Shown in pieces: positions 8,000-18,220 of a stretch of DNA of 64,000 nt (positions within the stretch are counted from its first letter, which is position 1; each line of letters starts with the position of its first letter). The stretch spans positions 62,001 to 126,000 of the forward strand of contig JAFZBN010000018.1 of NCBI GenBank assembly GCA_017561715.1. Reading direction: 5' to 3'. This stretch comes from Clostridiales bacterium (lineage in GTDB: Bacteria; Bacillota; Clostridia; Saccharofermentanales; Saccharofermentanaceae). Both the position numbers and the translations under genes were made by a program. The notes under the pieces were generated by a model that saw only the letters and a list, made by a program, of their open reading frames with translations, did not search any database and had not been told where the DNA came from.

Positions 8000-8063
8000 A
8001 TTCGCCGTATTCACGATTGCGTCCGCTTTTACTTTTGTTATGTCATTACGAATGATTTGGAAT
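8000..8063 (-). pseudogene. Fragment of a macrodomain gene (5' end)
   Basis: This 64-bp stretch matches 6544-6607, the start of the macrodomain gene, at 57 of 64 positions. All seven differences are synonymous third-base changes, and both copies encode FQIIRNDITKVKADAIVNTA. The reading frame has lost its ATG (ATT/TTA there) and runs out of similarity after VNTAN. It is therefore the remnant of a once-functional paralog, not a recent copy. It lies in another frame at the 3' end of the truncated gene 8046-8411. Confidence 0.8.
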
Positions 8064-8411
8064 AAAATCATTCCCATCCTTGCTAAACTGTCTGTTGATA
8101 GGGGTCCCATCTATTATACAGTCAATGACTGCATTCCTGTCCTGGGCAGTAAAAGCTGCATATGTGCGCATACAGTTATCCATTTGAAGCCTAAGTAAAG
8201 CTCCCGCACATGTAAGATTGCGATCTCGAAGCATGCAGATGAATCCATCTATTAGCTTAAGAGCACGATCATCCGCGGCACAGAAGAATAAGTCTTCTTT
8301 CATCAACGAGTGACCAATAATACCTTCAGCAATCGTTTGCCCACGTTTCCTTAATATTCTTAACTGGTCGATACGTTTCTCAACTAATTCTGCATACACT
8401 GAATTCTCCAA
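8046..8411 (-). pseudogene. Truncated DUF6988/DUF5677-like gene
   Basis: The frame runs from TTG at 8411 (GGAGG site 8 nt upstream) or TTG at 8426. The segment ALKLIDGFICMLRDRNLTC followed by AGALLRLQMDNCMRTYAAF is typical of a family of about 200-250-aa helical proteins found near mobile and defence genes, where an LRLQxD core is conserved. Here the protein stops after about 120 residues. The last eight (DFIPNHS) are out-of-frame translation of the macrodomain fragment, so the natural C-terminal half is missing. I call it broken by recombination; family assignment is moderate. Confidence 0.55.
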
Positions 8412-8428
8412 AGAATTATCCTCCAAGT

Positions 8429-8530
8429 CTATTTGTATCCTATGCCTATTTTCTTCTCTATCTCAGCGATGCAATATTGCTCAACCTCTTGCTGCACGTC
8501 TGATCTTGATTCTTTTCTCGGCTGTTTCAC
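8429..8530 (-). pseudogene. Short coding remnant (33 codons)
   Basis: An open frame from GTG at 8530 to TAG encodes a charged helical peptide (VKQPRKESRSDVQQEVEQYC followed by IAEIEKKIGI). There is no ribosome-binding site. It reads like the last helix of a longer lost protein. It lies between two damaged genes in the scar region 7773-9201. Confidence 0.25.
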
Positions 8531-8589
8531 AGTTCCTGTTCCTCAGTATTTCGACTGTTGATAGTCATCAATTCACTCGAAACTCCTCT

Positions 8590-8953
8590 TCATTTGATCC
8601 TGCTTTCTAGTTCTTCCATCGTAGCGATCCTATCCACAGGAATGACCGCCTTTACATTATTATCCGCCCCATTAAAGAACGCGATCAGTTCATACCCTAT
8701 CTTCCGAAGCTCAGCACAAACGATATTCGCTTCCAGAATATCGTATTTGAAGTATTCATCGACCGGCTTTCCCTGAAAACTGTATTTCACTACTTCCGCT
8801 CGAAAAGCACTTGCCGCAGCTTCCGTATTAAGTAATTCCGATGCCCCGATATTTCGAAGGATCCGTCGTTTCCTCCTCAAACACCAGATCATAACCGGAA
8901 TAATCATACGGAATACTAAGGATGTCTTTCAACTCACCAAACAAACCCTGCAT
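8590..8953 (-). pseudogene. Frameshifted hypothetical gene
   Basis: An ATG at 8953 opens a frame reading MQGLFGELKDILSIPYDYSG ... DPSKYRGIGIT and then a stop. The other frame continues from about 8850 with GASELLNTEAAASAFRAEVV ... ATMEELESRIK to the stop at 8590. The two halves join naturally near the KYRGIG / NIGASE overlap, so one indel explains the break. The intact product would be about 120 aa of unknown function. A TATAAT box (in the stretch around 9015-9020, minus strand) lies upstream. Confidence 0.5.
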
Positions 8954-9201
8954 CTTACACCTTTACCACTAGCCAAATGATGAATCATAGAAATAGCTCC
9001 CCCTACAAGGTCATTATATCATTCTCGGCTTATAGGAAACCTACTGCATCTTCCTCTTACACTTCTCATCCAATCCCAAAAAAACGCTCATAGAAAAAGC
9101 CGCAGAATGCATACGCAAACTGCGACCGAATAAACTCCTGAATAGGATTAGAAATTTCGTAACAGTGTTACAACGGTTGAGAAATGAGTATTCCCGACTG
9201 A

Positions 9202-12200
9202 TTAAAAAGTCAAGCGTAATTCTATACCTTCCAGGACGCTTAGTTCTTTTTCGTATTTTCTGAAGTTCTCATCAGTTATATATATAATCCTATCGTTTCT
9301 TACTACAGAAACAGTTACCATTTTCACCTGCCCGTTTCGTAATATTGGAATGAACATAGCTTCCTTTTCTATCACAGCATAGTGTTTCAGTTTTCCATTA
9401 TAGGGAACTAAATAGCACCATCCGTTAATAGCCCCTTTAACCGGAAGATCAATGGCGTTTTTTCGCAGTTCCTCTGGAATAACACTTTCATCCAATTCAT
9501 AGGATTGATTTTTCTCCCGGTTTAAATCTGTATTCTCCGACGAGATTTCTTTCATTTCTTCTTTGAAAGGCTTATGAATTTGAACATCAACAGCATTTTC
9601 TTCCGTTCGAACTTCATAATACTTCTCAGGAAGCCCATAAACGTTTACACTTTGATGGCTAGTTGAAAATGCGTTGTTTTCAAAATAATGAGAATCATTA
9701 AACATCAATTCTTCTAAGTCAGGTGAAGAGAATTCCTGCCACTCATCTGTGTTGTGTATAAGATTCTCAACCTTTTTAACAAGACGAAGTTTACCAATAT
9801 TCTCAGTATCATCATCCGGCATAACAATGAATAAATAATCTCGTGCTCGACTAATAGAGACATTAATAATATTCGTTTTATTTAAAAACATCTCTCTCGA
9901 GTCAGAGATAGTTGGCGGAGTATTAAAGATTGAAAAGATAATTTCGCATTCATCACCCTGAAATCCATGTATAGTGCCAACTTGGACATCCGTCTCTTCA
10001 GGTAGCTTTTCAGATGCTAGAAGTTTATCTATCATATCTGCCTGAGCTCTATAGGGCGCTATTATACCAATCTTGAATAATTGGCCTGGATTGTTTTCTG
10101 CTATAGCCTTAGAAAGATAACATACATATTCATAAACAAATAGTGCAGAGTAAACCTGATACGAGCTGCTTCGATTCAGTTTTTTACATCTGTATATACT
10201 CTCATATTTACTGACTGGAAACTTAATTACATTAAGTGTTTCTATGCCTAAATCATTCCCAACATTCAACGGTCTCTGGCTTTCTTTCGTTCTGTGATGT
10301 TTCAAAATCCCACCGTATGCAAAATTACTAAATACATATCCTATTTCCGGTACACTTCTATATTGCGTTGTCAACAACTCTACTTGATAAGAATGAATTG
10401 TAGTGGGATTCACAAACGAATTTAGCTTCACCAATGAATAGATGTTCTCATCTTTCCACAGATTAACAGAAGCTATAGGTTCTATCTGGAATGGATCTCC
10501 TGCTATAATAAAGCACTTAGGAGTCTTTTTATATAGAGGAAAAACAATGTCAGCTATTGGTATCATAGATGCTTCATCTATCACTATATAATCCCAATTC
10601 AGAGCATGGAGAAATAATCTATCTCCTTGAGGCATGAAATAGTCATAAGGGAATCTAGCGATAGTTGTAACGGTTATACTCTTTTCAAGCGTGCGAATAT
10701 CAAACGTTTTATCCCTAAATACCGCACTCTGTTCAATTTCTTCATCTCCGGTAGCTCCGAATCGAATTAACCAGTTTTCGAAAGAATGATCCTCACCAGA
10801 TACTTCCATTATTCTTCGAACTAGCACATCAGCTGATTTATTAGTTGGCGTAAGCACCAGAACTTTGCTATTGGTTCTCTCTTGCATCATTGGGATCAAC
10901 ACATTCTTCGCAAGATGAGTAGTTTTGCCAGTTCCTGGAGGTCCAAAGACAAACTCAATATTCTTACACAAGTTTTCCTGCATATTGAAACTATCTTCAT
11001 AATCGAACTCTTTAAATCGATTCCGAAGTTCTTCGATCAAAAATGCCGGACTCTTTGCGTCAATCGTGGCAGATGTAACTGTATCAAGATCCACCCCTGC
11101 AATACTTTCACTGTTCTTCAACTTAACACGAAGAGTATATGACTTGATATTCGCCACCTCTATCGCTACAGTTTTTGTCTGATCGCCAAAGTGAAGAACC
11201 ATCGGAATATCAGCCAGTTCTTCCATGAAATGAGGTATATACCTACTAGGATGTTTCAGTACCAATGTACGTTTTGTATTCGGTTCTCTTTCAACTCTTG
11301 CAAAAGAAATAGAAACCTCACGGCTATTGTCATTTGTTTCTCCACTATTAAGGCTCTCTAATTCAAGAAGTTTAGTGAACCACTTGTAAGAATACTTATT
11401 CTCACGGGTTTCATGCTCCGCTTCCCTCTGCAGTTCCTCTAAATAAGCAATTCGCTCTATTGCCGCAGCGCTTTTCTCTTTCTCTCGTTCGATTTTTCTG
11501 CTGTAGTCTACAGAAGAGGGAGATAATTCATCAGAATCAGTTTCCTCAGCATCGACAAGAGCTTTTGGATGAGGTTCTCCACGATTTTTCGAAGCTCTTC
11601 GAGCTATATCTCTCAAGACCTCACTTGTCTCTTTTCTGATAGGAACGTTATCCGCATTACTATTCTCTTCTATGATGTCATCAAAATCATCCGAATTAAT
11701 CTCAGCGAGTTCATTAGATGATTCTTCATCTCGAGACGATGAGTCTTTAGCACGAGATTCTTCTTTGTGCCGCCTATACTTTAAGTATTCCTCAAGATCT
11801 TTCTCATCCTCTAAACCATACTCTTTCAACTTCCTTGCCCATGCAATCATCTCGCGCTGTTCATCAGAAAGATTACTGTCATCAATTTGTGGTTCATCAT
11901 TCTCTAGGTCCAAAAAATCTATCAGGCTACGTGCTGCTTCAGAGACAACATCGTATCCATAAAAAAGATTATCACGTTTGATTTGCGCAGCAGTAACAAA
12001 CTCGCCTTTCTGATTCATTATCCACGGCTTCGTTTTCAACAATATGGCATCAGAAGACTCGAAATGTTCAACTTGGGGTGAATAATAGAAGTAGTGACAT
12101 CTTCCGCGCAGGAGCGTCTTTAGTCCACTATAATTCCATGCTGTATGATTCGCTTCTATCACACGAAGAAGGCATTTCCACAATGCTAGCGATGCTGCTT

Positions 12201-14472
12201 CATCTTTTTCATTTTCAATATGGTGTATCAACTCCTTGCAGCCGTCTAAACATGTTTCATCATATTTAAGGTTCCTCGTCGATCTTTTCTTTGGAAGATC
12301 ATTTCTATCAGCTGTCTCAGGATCAATGATCGTCTGAATCAGTCGAATCTCCGAACAAACACCAATATCCTCAAGAAACTCCATTAATCGTTCCTCATTT
12401 GAGGATCCGACCAGTGCTTTATATTCGTTGAGAGCTATAAATCTTGTATCCTTTTTTGATTGGAAATAAGTTTTTAACTCATCTGTTGGAAGATACAATG
12501 TATTTCCTGCTCCTCGATATGGTTGGTCATCGCCATCTTTATAGTAAGTAAGAAACTCACATTCTTTAATAAGGTCGGTAAATTCTTCAATATCTTCGAT
12601 AGAACATTTGCAGTAGTACTCAAAAAACAGCTGAAAATGCGGATCCGTATCTATATCTCCATCATCTTGATATTGAGGAAGAATGATATTGTATATCTGA
12701 TCCTTTAACGATGGTTGTTTAATTCCCAATTGCTCTACAAAAGCTTTTGTTTCAGCATTCTTCAACAATTCAGGATGAACCACTTTGTAACCTGATACAT
12801 TCGGCACAGGAAGGAATAAAATGAGTTGTTTTGCATCATCATACGCAGCTGATGCTATGCCATCCTGGTCAACAAATATTGGCTTATCCAAAGAAATTTC
12901 TCTTCTGTGTCGCGTCTCAGAAATCCACTTGTATAAAGAATGCAACCACTCAAATGATTGTTTCTCGATAAATGCTGGAGATATTCCTTTGATACTTTCA
13001 AGACTTTGTCTCACATTATCGCGCACATAGAAATCCCTTGATCGACCGGATAGTATAATATCCTCGTTTATATTTGTTCTTACAAGAGAATCAATATAAG
13101 CAAATAAATCCTTCTTGTTTCGTTGAACCTCATCCCTTGCCAAAGAAGAGAAAACCCATTTTGCATTCTTATTATCCACCAAATCAGCCAATTGCTCATT
13201 ACTAAACAATTGTGTCAACTGTGGAACTGAAGCCCAGTAAGCATCTGAACAACCAACATAACCGTCTGTTGAAGGCAACAACTGAGATATTTCAAATTTG
13301 GTTTTAATTTCTTCGTAAAAAGGCAAGAAGGATACTTGACTTCTATCATCCTTATCACTAAATAAACTTGGATCTATAGGAATGATAGAAACTATGTCAT
13401 CATCAATAAGGCGAATCGATTTCTCTATACCTATATTTCTCAAGTACCAAATTGAATCTGCGGATAATTCGGCTAGAACTTGTATCATGTCATTATTGTG
13501 AGATACGCCAGCGCGAATACCCTCACGACTGTCCGTTAATAAAAAAGGCGCATGAATGATAAAACTAAGATTGGTCACCTCTTTTGTAGGAAAATAGCAA
13601 AATGCCGGTTTATTAACAGGGCATATATGACCATTCTCATCCAAGAAAAAACCTACTGAATATGACAAATTGCTACTATCATCTTCATACTCTTTCCCTC
13701 GATCATAGGCACGAGTGAAAAGCCAAAGTTGCTCATCGTACAAATCATCGCCATCATTTTGCGTTAAAACAATATGCTCGGCCTTTGTTTCGCCGACTGT
13801 CCTAGTCTCAAGGACTTTCTTGCTATATAAACCTAAGGTGTTATCAAACTCAAACTCAATGTTCTTCAAGTTACTCAGAAACAAAAGGGGATATGAAAGA
13901 TTTCTCAGTTTTTCAGATATATCATTATATGACTCTTCTTTTCCTCTTTCATAATGATCAAACGGAAAGACAAACAACGTCTCGTCGCCCTTTCGCCCCG
14001 GGAAATCGCTCTCAAGCTCAACAGGAACAATGAATCTTTCAATTTTAAAATGAAACTGTGGGTCGTAGATATGCGGAGTAGCTGTATACTGAAACACTGC
14101 CTTAAAGCCTACTCCAAACTTACCAATCGAAGCCCCTTTTTTACTCGAATTGGCAATAGACGTAATTGCGTTTATGTCACCTAATTGCTTATGTTTCGAA
14201 TCTTCATCTTCCATATCAGGATTCGAAATAGAAAAAAGTCGTTTTCCATTATGAGCAAAGATTAATCGGTCTTTCTCCAATCGAAATCTAGCATTTGTTG
14301 CTAAAGCATCGTCTGCATTTTGCAGCAACTCATAGATAAAGTGAGCTTGGTCAGAATACTTTTCAACAACGCTATGCCGAACACCTCTCAAAGCTGGATC
14401 TTCAAGTGCTCTAGCAAGTCCTGCTCTATGTTTTGACAATGCTTCAAAAAATGCTCTTTCTTGTATATTCAT
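9202..14472 (-). CDS. HSP90/sacsin-type ATPase fused to UPF1-like SF1 helicase, 1756 aa
   Basis: The N-terminus carries a GHKL ATPase of the sacsin type: ELLQNADDAL (about 48-57, with the Mg-binding Asn), ISNPD, and GKFGVGFKAVF (about 120-130). A long middle region with a charged low-complexity part (about 860-1000) follows. The C-terminal third is a UPF1/AAA_11-AAA_12 superfamily 1 helicase: GPPGTGKT (about 1176), VIDEASM (about 1299), TIHGFQGDE (about 1505) and SISRARDYLFIV. About 170 residues of unknown fold end the protein. It starts 25 nt after the RecD-like gene, so the two form an operon. I infer a defence role from family and context; GHKL-plus-helicase proteins are known from restriction-like conflict systems. 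Confidence 0.85.
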   Translation of the reverse strand: MNIQERAFFEALSKHRAGLARALEDPALRGVRHSVVEKYSDQAHFIYELLQNADDALATNARFRLEKDRLIFAHNGKRLFSISNPDMEDEDSKHKQLGDINAITSIANSSKKGASIGKFGVGFKAVFQYTATPHIYDPQFHFKIERFIVPVELESDFPGRKGDETLFVFPFDHYERGKEESYNDISEKLRNLSYPLLFLSNLKNIEFEFDNTLGLYSKKVLETRTVGETKAEHIVLTQNDGDDLYDEQLWLFTRAYDRGKEYEDDSSNLSYSVGFFLDENGHICPVNKPAFCYFPTKEVTNLSFIIHAPFLLTDSREGIRAGVSHNNDMIQVLAELSADSIWYLRNIGIEKSIRLIDDDIVSIIPIDPSLFSDKDDRSQVSFLPFYEEIKTKFEISQLLPSTDGYVGCSDAYWASVPQLTQLFSNEQLADLVDNKNAKWVFSSLARDEVQRNKKDLFAYIDSLVRTNINEDIILSGRSRDFYVRDNVRQSLESIKGISPAFIEKQSFEWLHSLYKWISETRHRREISLDKPIFVDQDGIASAAYDDAKQLILFLPVPNVSGYKVVHPELLKNAETKAFVEQLGIKQPSLKDQIYNIILPQYQDDGDIDTDPHFQLFFEYYCKCSIEDIEEFTDLIKECEFLTYYKDGDDQPYRGAGNTLYLPTDELKTYFQSKKDTRFIALNEYKALVGSSNEERLMEFLEDIGVCSEIRLIQTIIDPETADRNDLPKKRSTRNLKYDETCLDGCKELIHHIENEKDEAASLALWKCLLRVIEANHTAWNYSGLKTLLRGRCHYFYYSPQVEHFESSDAILLKTKPWIMNQKGEFVTAAQIKRDNLFYGYDVVSEAARSLIDFLDLENDEPQIDDSNLSDEQREMIAWARKLKEYGLEDEKDLEEYLKYRRHKEESRAKDSSSRDEESSNELAEINSDDFDDIIEENSNADNVPIRKETSEVLRDIARRASKNRGEPHPKALVDAEETDSDELSPSSVDYSRKIEREKEKSAAAIERIAYLEELQREAEHETRENKYSYKWFTKLLELESLNSGETNDNSREVSISFARVEREPNTKRTLVLKHPSRYIPHFMEELADIPMVLHFGDQTKTVAIEVANIKSYTLRVKLKNSESIAGVDLDTVTSATIDAKSPAFLIEELRNRFKEFDYEDSFNMQENLCKNIEFVFGPPGTGKTTHLAKNVLIPMMQERTNSKVLVLTPTNKSADVLVRRIMEVSGEDHSFENWLIRFGATGDEEIEQSAVFRDKTFDIRTLEKSITVTTIARFPYDYFMPQGDRLFLHALNWDYIVIDEASMIPIADIVFPLYKKTPKCFIIAGDPFQIEPIASVNLWKDENIYSLVKLNSFVNPTTIHSYQVELLTTQYRSVPEIGYVFSNFAYGGILKHHRTKESQRPLNVGNDLGIETLNVIKFPVSKYESIYRCKKLNRSSSYQVYSALFVYEYVCYLSKAIAENNPGQLFKIGIIAPYRAQADMIDKLLASEKLPEETDVQVGTIHGFQGDECEIIFSIFNTPPTISDSREMFLNKTNIINVSISRARDYLFIVMPDDDTENIGKLRLVKKVENLIHNTDEWQEFSSPDLEELMFNDSHYFENNAFSTSHQSVNVYGLPEKYYEVRTEENAVDVQIHKPFKEEMKEISSENTDLNREKNQSYELDESVIPEELRKNAIDLPVKGAINGWCYLVPYNGKLKHYAVIEKEAMFIPILRNGQVKMVTVSVVRNDRIIYITDENFRKYEKELSVLEGIELRLTF

Positions 14473-14497
14473 CTTGATTCCTCGCTTGTAGAAGTCA

Positions 14498-17400
14498 TTA
14501 CATATGCTTTCTAATTAATTCATCTGCATCTTTCGATAGATTATTCCCCTCATATGTAATCAGGAGTTTTCCAGGAAAGTGCTTGTTATACCATGCTTCT
14601 TTCTTTGCCCAATGAGCCATATAATTCGGATCGTTAATTCTTCCAACATGTTCCCAATAGAACTGTTCTCCTCTGAAAGTAACGGTGAAATCCGGGAGAT
14701 ACATGGTACCGTCCTTTGCATATAAAGGAGTCTCATATTCAAACGGAATTCCTCTATCAACCAGCATATTGGTGATAATAGCTTCGGATTTTGATCGCAC
14801 AAAATACTTCGAAAGCGTTGCAACTTTTTTCCCATCTTCGAACCAATTGCTTCCAGCGTACAAAAGTTCATCCGGCAATGGCTCAAACTTAAATACTGAG
14901 GAGTTGATTTTCTGTATAGCAGACTTATCAGTTCGACTCATCGAGGTAAGTGTACTAATATCCTGTTGAAGGAATATAGTCACTTTCTTTTGAGCCCTCG
15001 TTATTGCTGTATAGAGCAGTTCCATAGAAAGAAGATGACTATCTCTCTTTGGAATGACTATATAAACGAAGTCAAACTCTGAACCCTGAGATTTATGAAC
15101 ACTTATAGCATATGCGAGTTCTAAGTTATCCAGAACTTTTTGTTCCTTGATTCTCTTACCATCAGCATCATACCCAAGATCTTTTCCATAATTATATCTT
15201 AAGCCTTGTCTTGCGAGTCCAGAAAAAGCGACCTGAAAACGATCTATCCTTCCTTGCCACTTGTATTTAGGTTGTTTCCCCTCTTTTGCACTAGCATCAA
15301 GTCCATGGATTTTTGAAATGCCGATTTCTCCGTTATATATTTCAACTTTCTCGTTTTTGCGGCTGGCGTCTTTGTAAGCGTATGCAGGATCTGATTGCGG
15401 TCTGTTTCTAAACTGAATAACTTTATCATAGTACCCTATGCCATCAAGTTTTTTACTGCTCCAATATGAATTAAACGTGCTTTGCATGAACAAATTCAAT
15501 GAACCGGTTCCATAAAACTCTCCGCGATAAGGTGCGATTACTTGTAGTCTCTCTGGATTACTACTGCCATCTTTATTGCGTATCATTTCAAACCACAACT
15601 TGTCCAAGGCTATACTTTCACCAGTCAAATCTTTACCAGTATATTTTTTCATATCACGAATCAGAACATTCTTAAGTACTTGTTCAAGTTCCTCTTGTTC
15701 AGTCCAGAAGTATACTCCCAGATCCTTATCAATATCTCCGTTGCCATTTTCTACGATGTTCTCAAACATCGTCTCCTTTCTGTCTTTTAACAAAGAAATC
15801 TCTTCAGTGTTGTCAGAGCGCTGATTCTCCTGAATAAAGAGTTCAGCAAGATTCAGTATTCCATGACCTTTATCCTCAACAGTATTTAAGAGCTGTCTAA
15901 TATTATCTTTGAGCGTTCCAACATTGTCAGGATGCTCTTCTTTAAGCCAGTTAATAGTATCAGCAAATACTTTGCCACGCCCTATAGGAGGTAGTTGATT
16001 AGGATCTCCTATAAGAATTAGTCGCTGGACGCTATTCCAATTGATTGATCGCATCAATGTCGCAAAGAGATTAAGATCAATCATAGAACACTCGTCAATA
16101 ATTATGGTGTTGAAATCCTGTCCTGATGCTCCTCCCAAACGTTTTAAGGTGAAATTTTTGTTTATCCATCCGTTTTTTGCGAGATGAGAATGAATTGTTT
16201 TAGATTGCTTTCCCGTTTGTGTCTTAATTCTTTCTGCAGCTTTTCCTGTCGGGGCCATTAGAAGGAAACTCGTGCCAACTCCATGTACTCGATCTATATT
16301 TTCAAGTATCGATCTAATAACAGTTGTTTTGCCAGTTCCGGCAGCACCCGACAAAACACAAAGCGGTTTTGTAAATATCTGCATGCAGATATTTGCCTGA
16401 TTATCAAGTATTCTCTCGTAATCTTCAGAAGCTTTTTTTATCAAAGGAGAGTCCTGAACTCGCAAACTTTCCTTGAATTTATCTGGAGTGATTGCTATCT
16501 TCAATGATATATCTGGTCTATCGGCAAGAGCGCGCAGCGTCTTTTCTACAATACGCTCATCTTCATAGACTGATTTCAGATATAGATATAATTCGCCAGA
16601 ATCAGTTCTCAATTCAAGAGCTGTTTCTAGAATATCCGTTTCAATTTCAAAATTCTGAATTACAAAAGTCGTTTTTTTCCAATCTGGCAGTCGGTCAATT
16701 CTTGAATTTATCTTCTGAAGAATTGTACTTGCTTTTCCAAACGAATGCGCCGGGATCTTCTTTAACTCATCTACACAGAATGCCCTAAGCCGTTCTGTAG
16801 CTCCATTATCTAATAACTCCTCTATGCCGTATTCGGGCGAGGGAATTACTCCATTATCGATTTTATAAAATGGAATAGTATCATCCGAATCCATACCGAC
16901 ATACTGTTCAAAGATCGTATACGGATTCTCTAGCATATCTTCTACAGAAGTTGTTATTGAAACATTTTCCCGATTATCATCTACAATCGACTTGATTTGA
17001 TCAGCTCGAAGATCAAAACGAGACAATATATCGAAAAGTAGGGCTGTTTTCTGCAGACCAAGCAACTTGTATTCACGTCGCAATTTAATTAACTGTGGTC
17101 TTTCAAATGTATATCCATCTATTATATCTATATCTCCCTCAAGAAGGGATTTGACCGAGTCGCGATATGCTTTCATCTGCTCATCAGTTGTAAGTGCAGC
17201 GTAATAAGATATAAGACTCGACAATCCTAGACACTCAAGTACTGAAGGGAATCCAGGATAAGGGCCGCGGGCTGTCCATAATTCGTTGAGAACACTGTTC
17301 AGCCAGTTTTTTCTATAATCCCAATCTTCAGAATCATCTCCAATTTCGATTAAAACATCAACTACCGCCAAAAGTTGGTTTATGACCTCGATAGCATCGT

Positions 17401-18160
17401 CGTTATCAACTTCTCGGCTTCCGTATTTAAATGGAGATCTATTTTGAGGTTTCAGAATTAGTCGTTCAAGGATATCTTCATTATCCAAATACTTCCAGTA
17501 AGGTATACAGAACCCCTCATCGGGGTAATTCGAAGTAACTGGCCTTTGCCATACAAAACCGCCCGCATACCTTTCCTGAATCTCTTTGCTGGCATTGTTG
17601 TAGTAACAGGTTGGTTCAATCTTTTTTACTCGAGATATTCCAACTACTACATAATTGTTTTCTTCGTTTTCACAAAACGGGTTGCTATATCCCGCGTAAT
17701 AGAAAATCAGAGATTTTCCTGGTTCAAACTGAGAAAAATACTTTTCCGATCCGATCTTCCGTTGTTCATAATCATACTTGAGATTAAGATTTCCCTTGTA
17801 TTCAGCTGCTTCATTATACATTTGCTCATAACACCAAGTACAAGCAGTGTACGGCGGAAGGGAAAGAGTTATCGGATCAGCAGATCCTTTTTTCCAAAAG
17901 TCTGGGATATCTACTCGAACTTCAATAGTGTCCTTTCCAAAGGCATTTACACTTAATCCACAAGCAACAGAACAAGGATGTTCACAACATGGTTCACCGG
18001 CATGAGCTGCCTCAAACTCAAGATTTCTGGTACTAGCTATAAGATCTCCAGGATAAGAGTGTTCACCAACACAATATGAGTTTTCACAAGGTTTCTTGCA
18101 GATGTGACCATTCCATCCCTCGCTATGCCAAGCCAATCTAATACTCATATGTGTTGCCAT
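14498..18160 (-). CDS. RecD-like SF1 helicase with N-terminal Cys-rich domain and C-terminal PD-(D/E)XK-like nuclease domain, 1220 aa
   Basis: The N-terminus has clustered cysteines (CKKPCENSYC at about 21-30, CCEHPC at about 58-63, CTWC at about 107-110), probably zinc-binding. The RecD helicase core shows GAAGTGKTT (about 607), IIIDECSMID (about 692), IGDPNQLPP and SVHKSQGSEFDFVY (about 1020). Residues about 1125-1220 read SEAIITNML, LPDFTV (about 1155) and YWEHVGR, the form of a PD-(D/E)XK nuclease-like tail in which the usual ExK is E-H. The native start may be the ATG at residue 5 (MSIRLAWHSEGWNG). No ribosomal coupling to the upstream gene; a 165-nt gap with an inverted repeat precedes it. 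Likely acts on invading DNA with the next gene product. Confidence 0.85.
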   Translation of the reverse strand: MATHMSIRLAWHSEGWNGHICKKPCENSYCVGEHSYPGDLIASTRNLEFEAAHAGEPCCEHPCSVACGLSVNAFGKDTIEVRVDIPDFWKKGSADPITLSLPPYTACTWCYEQMYNEAAEYKGNLNLKYDYEQRKIGSEKYFSQFEPGKSLIFYYAGYSNPFCENEENNYVVVGISRVKKIEPTCYYNNASKEIQERYAGGFVWQRPVTSNYPDEGFCIPYWKYLDNEDILERLILKPQNRSPFKYGSREVDNDDAIEVINQLLAVVDVLIEIGDDSEDWDYRKNWLNSVLNELWTARGPYPGFPSVLECLGLSSLISYYAALTTDEQMKAYRDSVKSLLEGDIDIIDGYTFERPQLIKLRREYKLLGLQKTALLFDILSRFDLRADQIKSIVDDNRENVSITTSVEDMLENPYTIFEQYVGMDSDDTIPFYKIDNGVIPSPEYGIEELLDNGATERLRAFCVDELKKIPAHSFGKASTILQKINSRIDRLPDWKKTTFVIQNFEIETDILETALELRTDSGELYLYLKSVYEDERIVEKTLRALADRPDISLKIAITPDKFKESLRVQDSPLIKKASEDYERILDNQANICMQIFTKPLCVLSGAAGTGKTTVIRSILENIDRVHGVGTSFLLMAPTGKAAERIKTQTGKQSKTIHSHLAKNGWINKNFTLKRLGGASGQDFNTIIIDECSMIDLNLFATLMRSINWNSVQRLILIGDPNQLPPIGRGKVFADTINWLKEEHPDNVGTLKDNIRQLLNTVEDKGHGILNLAELFIQENQRSDNTEEISLLKDRKETMFENIVENGNGDIDKDLGVYFWTEQEELEQVLKNVLIRDMKKYTGKDLTGESIALDKLWFEMIRNKDGSSNPERLQVIAPYRGEFYGTGSLNLFMQSTFNSYWSSKKLDGIGYYDKVIQFRNRPQSDPAYAYKDASRKNEKVEIYNGEIGISKIHGLDASAKEGKQPKYKWQGRIDRFQVAFSGLARQGLRYNYGKDLGYDADGKRIKEQKVLDNLELAYAISVHKSQGSEFDFVYIVIPKRDSHLLSMELLYTAITRAQKKVTIFLQQDISTLTSMSRTDKSAIQKINSSVFKFEPLPDELLYAGSNWFEDGKKVATLSKYFVRSKSEAIITNMLVDRGIPFEYETPLYAKDGTMYLPDFTVTFRGEQFYWEHVGRINDPNYMAHWAKKEAWYNKHFPGKLLITYEGNNLSKDADELIRKHM

Positions 18161-18220
18161 AAACTACCTCTTTTTACTATCCAACTCTTCCGTTATCACA
18201 ATAGTCAATAAGTACATATA

